NCBI GenBank assembly: GCA_903877345.1
Contig: CAIRDL010000599.1
Coordinates: 1-7,586 of the forward strand
Source of the DNA: an uncultured Oscillochloris sp.
GTDB lineage: Bacteria > Chloroflexota > Chloroflexia > Chloroflexales > Chloroflexaceae
Direction: 5' to 3'
Length of the DNA stretch: 7,586 nucleotides
Numbering within the stretch: position 1 is the first letter of the stretch; the number at the start of each line of letters is the position of its first letter. The translations under genes were made by a program, and so were the position numbers. Below are positions 5,056 to 7,586 of this stretch, piece by piece. Below the pieces are notes generated by a model. It was not told the origin of the DNA, made no database searches, and saw only the letters and a program-made list of their open reading frames with translations.

Positions 5056-7213
5056 TGACAACGGGGGCGGCAACGTAGGGCACGGTGACGGTGAGCGGTG
5101 CGGCAATGTTGCCAACGGCATCGCGGAACCAGACTTGATACGTAAGGCCAGCGGTGGGATCCGTATCAGCAAAGGCCATTGGCTTGGGAATGTTCACGCT
5201 TGTACTGTACGCTTGCCACGCCTCCTCCGGCAGAGTCGCCGGATCAATGGTTGGCTGCCCCGGTGTGATAGGCAGAAAAGCGACCACCTCAACCCCACTC
5301 CCATCAGTCTGATCACTGGCGTCAAGTTGCAGGGTAACTGAAACGGCGTCGTTAGATGCAATAGTCGCTGTGCCGGTTGGCGGTAGCATATCAAGGACAC
5401 TCGTGGTCTCCAGAATGGCACCCTGGCAGATCGGCTGCGCTGTATCGTCAAGGAATTGAGCGTAGACTGTCCGAGTGACGATACTGCTACTCGACGCGAG
5501 TTGGAGTGGCAGCGTGGTGGTGTAGGGTTGCCAGACGGCGTCACTCAGATCCGCTTTGAAGCCAATGCCCACGGTGACGGCGTTGGTGGCGCTCAGTGTC
5601 AGCGTCGGTGTTAGCGTGTTGATCATTGGGGCACCATCGGCAATGGCGATAGACGCATCACACATGGCTGCGAGCGGCGGCATCAATATGGCAACCAAGC
5701 CAAGCTTGAGCCAAGCCCGTGCAAGGCCGCCGTGTTCGTACAAGGTGAGACTGACGTCGTCGCCATTCCTTACCCCGACCAAGGGATTAAGCGAGGAAGC
5801 CGGTTGGTCTTGCCAGCTAACGATGCGTTGCGTTAGCCAGGATACGTTCGCGGTGTTGATCTGTATGTCGCAGCCATCATCACAGGCCGCTCTCGCGGGC
5901 CAGGTGCCTACGGGTAGGCCGCTAATCTTCCCTGACAGACGGGCGATCCAGTGATCCGACTCAATCCCATGCGCCGCCGCCGCCGGGCCAGTACCAACAT
6001 CGTAGAAGAAGGCATAGCCACTCTTGCTTGTACTCACGCAGACCACACTCGAAGGGCCAGCCGTCAAGTTTTTCGCTGGGGGCCACGACGAATTGCCTAG
6101 ATCAGACAGATTGACCACTTCCAACCGCCACAGGCCATTGGCGCAACTACTGCCCCAACGATCTGCCCAGGTGTTGGACAATGCACCACCGCTAAGGACA
6201 AGCCCGGCGCGGAAGTGTTGCTCTTGCTGCCCGACACTATTGCGGAATTGGTTGGTGGTTGGCGCACCGAGCGAGAGATTGGCCTCCCAATAGCTCTTGA
6301 TGGCCCCGTAGATCGGGTAGGCCGGAATGCTACGAATGGGCAGATCCGCGCCCTCGTCGTGGATGAGCGAGACGCCACTGCTGAAGTCTTGGCGCACGAG
6401 ACCGCTGTACCAATACGCCCCGCTAGTTGGAGTGCCATAGTTGATGTTGGCGACGGTTCCTGATTTCGTCAGGTCATAGGCGCGCTGGAAAACGTCTTGA
6501 CGACTGCTGTTTTGGCCTACCGCAATGGTGTTTAGGGTGCGGCGTGCGTTAATGAACTGCGAAGGGTTGACCCAGCCTTTGTCGGCAGGTCGTCCATTCC
6601 AATTTCCATTACAGCGTGGCAACGGCCAATAACCTGGGCCAGGAGGATAGTTGCGATGATTTCCGCAGGCCGAATTGGCCCCATTCACCTCGTCCTTTAT
6701 ATAGAAGTTCCTGATCTCAAAGTGGAGATGTGAGTTGCCCCCTTGGTCGTAAATCGTTGCGATCTGCTGTCGTCGACTCACGCTCTGGCCGACCGCAACA
6801 CCAGCATAGACATGGCCGTACATCGAGTACCACGTCTCGCCGTTCGTTAAGCTATGCTCAATGATGACGACATTGCCGGGGTAGCTACCCGATGCATATC
6901 TGACGACACCGTTCCCAATGGCGTACACCGGCTGATAGGCACTCCCACCGCGATACCAGTCTTCGCCCGCGTGATACGAACCTGCATAGACGGCCCCGTA
7001 ATACTGGAAGCCATGCCAGAACCCCCAACCGCCCCCATTCACGTCACCGACGGGGTAATCAAACCCGTCAGCAATGGCTTGGAGCGAAGCTTGGGCGGCA
7101 ACCGACGAATTGCCACCAACGAGCGGGAAGCTCGTGAGCGGCGCGAGCAGCAGCGCTACGAAGAGTAGCGCCATCATCCGATTCAGCGTGCGAAAGGTGA
7201 TACTGCGTTCCAT
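5021..7213 (-). CDS. Secreted M23-family (LytM-type) zinc metallopeptidase with LGFP-like repeat and Ig-like domains
   Basis: This 730-aa exported protein probably cuts peptidoglycan cross-bridges or stem peptides. A signal peptide (MERSITFRTL, hydrophobic core about 13-30, cleavage near AQA at 40-42) precedes the M23 domain (about 50-168). All active-site residues are present: H81 and D85 in HAGEDW, H134 in YGHV, and H162/H164 in SHLHFEI. H81, D85 and H164 should bind zinc. Residues 301-341 resemble one LGFP cell-wall-binding repeat (IKSYWE, LGAPTT, QHFRAG). A Cys-rich central region follows, with CDDGC at 444-448. A short hydrophobic stretch (about 500-517) is unusual for a secreted beta-rich protein. 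Two Ig-like segments follow (about 535-605 and 610-712), the second ending WFRDAVGN. The tail is IQKVYLPLLMR. The start at 7213 has GGAGG 10 nt upstream; the frame stays open to 7582 but those residues are not signal-like. Terminator 2 follows directly. Confidence 0.92.
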   Translation of the reverse strand: MERSITFRTLNRMMALLFVALLLAPLTSFPLVGGNSSVAAQASLQAIADGFDYPVGDVNGGGWGFWHGFQYYGAVYAGSYHAGEDWYRGGSAYQPVYAIGNGVVRYASGSYPGNVVIIEHSLTNGETWYSMYGHVYAGVAVGQSVSRRQQIATIYDQGGNSHLHFEIRNFYIKDEVNGANSACGNHRNYPPGPGYWPLPRCNGNWNGRPADKGWVNPSQFINARRTLNTIAVGQNSSRQDVFQRAYDLTKSGTVANINYGTPTSGAYWYSGLVRQDFSSGVSLIHDEGADLPIRSIPAYPIYGAIKSYWEANLSLGAPTTNQFRNSVGQQEQHFRAGLVLSGGALSNTWADRWGSSCANGLWRLEVVNLSDLGNSSWPPAKNLTAGPSSVVCVSTSKSGYAFFYDVGTGPAAAAHGIESDHWIARLSGKISGLPVGTWPARAACDDGCDIQINTANVSWLTQRIVSWQDQPASSLNPLVGVRNGDDVSLTLYEHGGLARAWLKLGLVAILMPPLAAMCDASIAIADGAPMINTLTPTLTLSATNAVTVGIGFKADLSDAVWQPYTTTLPLQLASSSSIVTRTVYAQFLDDTAQPICQGAILETTSVLDMLPPTGTATIASNDAVSVTLQLDASDQTDGSGVEVVAFLPITPGQPTIDPATLPEEAWQAYSTSVNIPKPMAFADTDPTAGLTYQVWFRDAVGNIAAPLTVTVPYVAAPVVIQKVYLPLLMR

Positions 7214-7223
7214 ACTGTGGATA

Positions 7224-7228
7224 CCTCC
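7224..7228 (-). promoter_or_regulatory. Shine-Dalgarno site deciding the M23 peptidase start
   Basis: GGAGG on the minus strand, 10 nt before the ATG at 7213-7211. It sets this start against the 123-codon open extension upstream, which lacks signal-peptide character. Confidence 0.6.
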
Positions 7229-7466
7229 GGTTCGATCCAAGCCAACAATGGGTTGAACAGCGGGGGAAACCCCGTTGTCGGGTGTTTTCCAGAAGGGTTC
7301 TCTGGGCATGCTGTGACGAACAGCGGGTTGAAAACGTGGCAGGTACGGTGGCACTGGTTTTGCCTCTAGACGCCCTAGAATCGCTCCTACTAAGTTTGAA
7401 ATTTCACGACTGGCGGAGCATTGCTCTATTAGCATGCGTGCAACTGGCGGCTTTGACTTGGTACCC

Positions 7467-7489
7467 TGCCTATCTACGAAGCATAGGCA
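7467..7489. promoter_or_regulatory. Inverted repeat TGCCTAT-N9-ATAGGCA, operator-like
   Basis: Perfect 7-bp arms (7467-7473 and 7483-7489) with a 9-bp spacer, 16 bp centre to centre. It lies about 250 bp upstream of the M23 start. It could be a regulator site or a small hairpin; no T-tract adjoins it. Confidence 0.3.
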
Positions 7490-7586
7490 AATAGACGGTG
7501 TACCGGCTCGGGGGTAGTAAAAGCGCGAGTGGCTCTGGCTGATCGTTCGGCGGTGACTCGCCTGGAAGGAGCGGCGGCACACCGAC

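Larger units (their letters stand above)
7214..7586. other. Gene-poor leader upstream of the M23 peptidase gene
   Basis: No gene is supported in these 373 bp. The minus frame is open throughout but its residues look non-coding. A plus-strand GTG frame of 70 codons (7282-7494) has no usable ribosome-binding site. Small structures are present: CGGGG-GAAA-CCCCG (7261-7274), two copies of GAACAGCGGG (7255-7264 and 7318-7327), the dyad GAGCA-T-TGCTC (7416-7426) and TGCCTAT-N9-ATAGGCA (7467-7489). A promoter for the M23 gene is expected here, but I cannot place a convincing -35/-10 pair. Confidence 0.45.

Noticed and set aside
4679..5341. Plus-strand ORF of 220 codons
   Set aside because: It runs antisense across the 298-aa gene start, terminator 2 and the M23 3' end; the composition is typical of a shadow frame.
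7282..7494. Plus-strand ORF of 70 codons with hydrophobic stretches
   Set aside because: Starts at a GTG without a Shine-Dalgarno site and shows no domain; weakly protein-like but not supported.
7214..7582. 123-codon N-terminal extension of the M23 protein in the same open frame
   Set aside because: The residues are not signal-like, a strong GGAGG site precedes MERSIT at 7213, and the MxRxITFRTL start matches the neighbouring exported protein.
1..7586. CRISPR arrays, tRNA or rRNA genes, insertion-sequence ends
   Set aside because: No regularly spaced short repeats, no cloverleaf or rRNA-like stretch, and no transposase or terminal inverted repeats were seen; the two 107-bp repeats are direct and tied to gene 3' ends.

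Overview
The window most resembles a filamentous or gliding Chloroflexota (Chloroflexia-type) genome or plasmid. Two predicted secreted proteins end in the same short tail, QKVYLPLL(V/M)R, which I associate from memory with Chloroflexota exported proteins. Their modular build also fits that phylum: a signal peptide, a hydrolase domain, 'NQPPN(K/R)P' linkers, FnIII/Ig-like domains and 'SYRL' repeats. The DNA is moderately GC-rich by eye. The phylum call is inference, and no rRNA or other taxonomic marker is present.

Every supported gene lies on the minus strand, so transcription runs from high to low coordinates. Positions 7586-7214 are a gene-poor leader. Next comes a secreted M23 (LytM-type) metallopeptidase of 730 aa (7213-5021), followed by a strong rho-independent terminator (4990-4954). 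A 298-aa exported beta-rich protein (4843-3947) is followed by a GC-rich hairpin with no T-tract (3893-3865). A 684-aa secreted protein with an N-terminal CHAP-type cysteine amidase/peptidase domain (3829-1775) ends at a second rho-independent terminator (1743-1708). About 510 bp without a convincing gene follows (1707-1197), carrying operator-like dyads. Last is a translationally coupled pair: a ParB/sulfiredoxin-fold protein (1196-519) and a class I SAM-dependent methyltransferase (522-1) that runs off the window.

The three exported proteins look like a surface or secreted module: two peptidoglycan hydrolases of unrelated chemistry (zinc peptidase and cysteine amidase/peptidase) flank a carbohydrate- or surface-binding-like protein. 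They share a start motif M-x-R-x-I-T before the hydrophobic signal segment, and the two hydrolases share the C-terminal tail. The most striking feature is that the last coding bases of both hydrolases, their stop codons and the complete downstream terminator form one 107-bp direct repeat with 6 mismatches. A 'tail plus terminator' cassette has therefore been copied or homogenised as one DNA unit.

The ParB-methyltransferase pair looks like accessory (phage, plasmid or island) DNA-modification genes and appears to be a separate transcription unit. A perfect 8-bp inverted repeat with a 13-bp spacer lies just upstream of the ParB start and is a good operator candidate.
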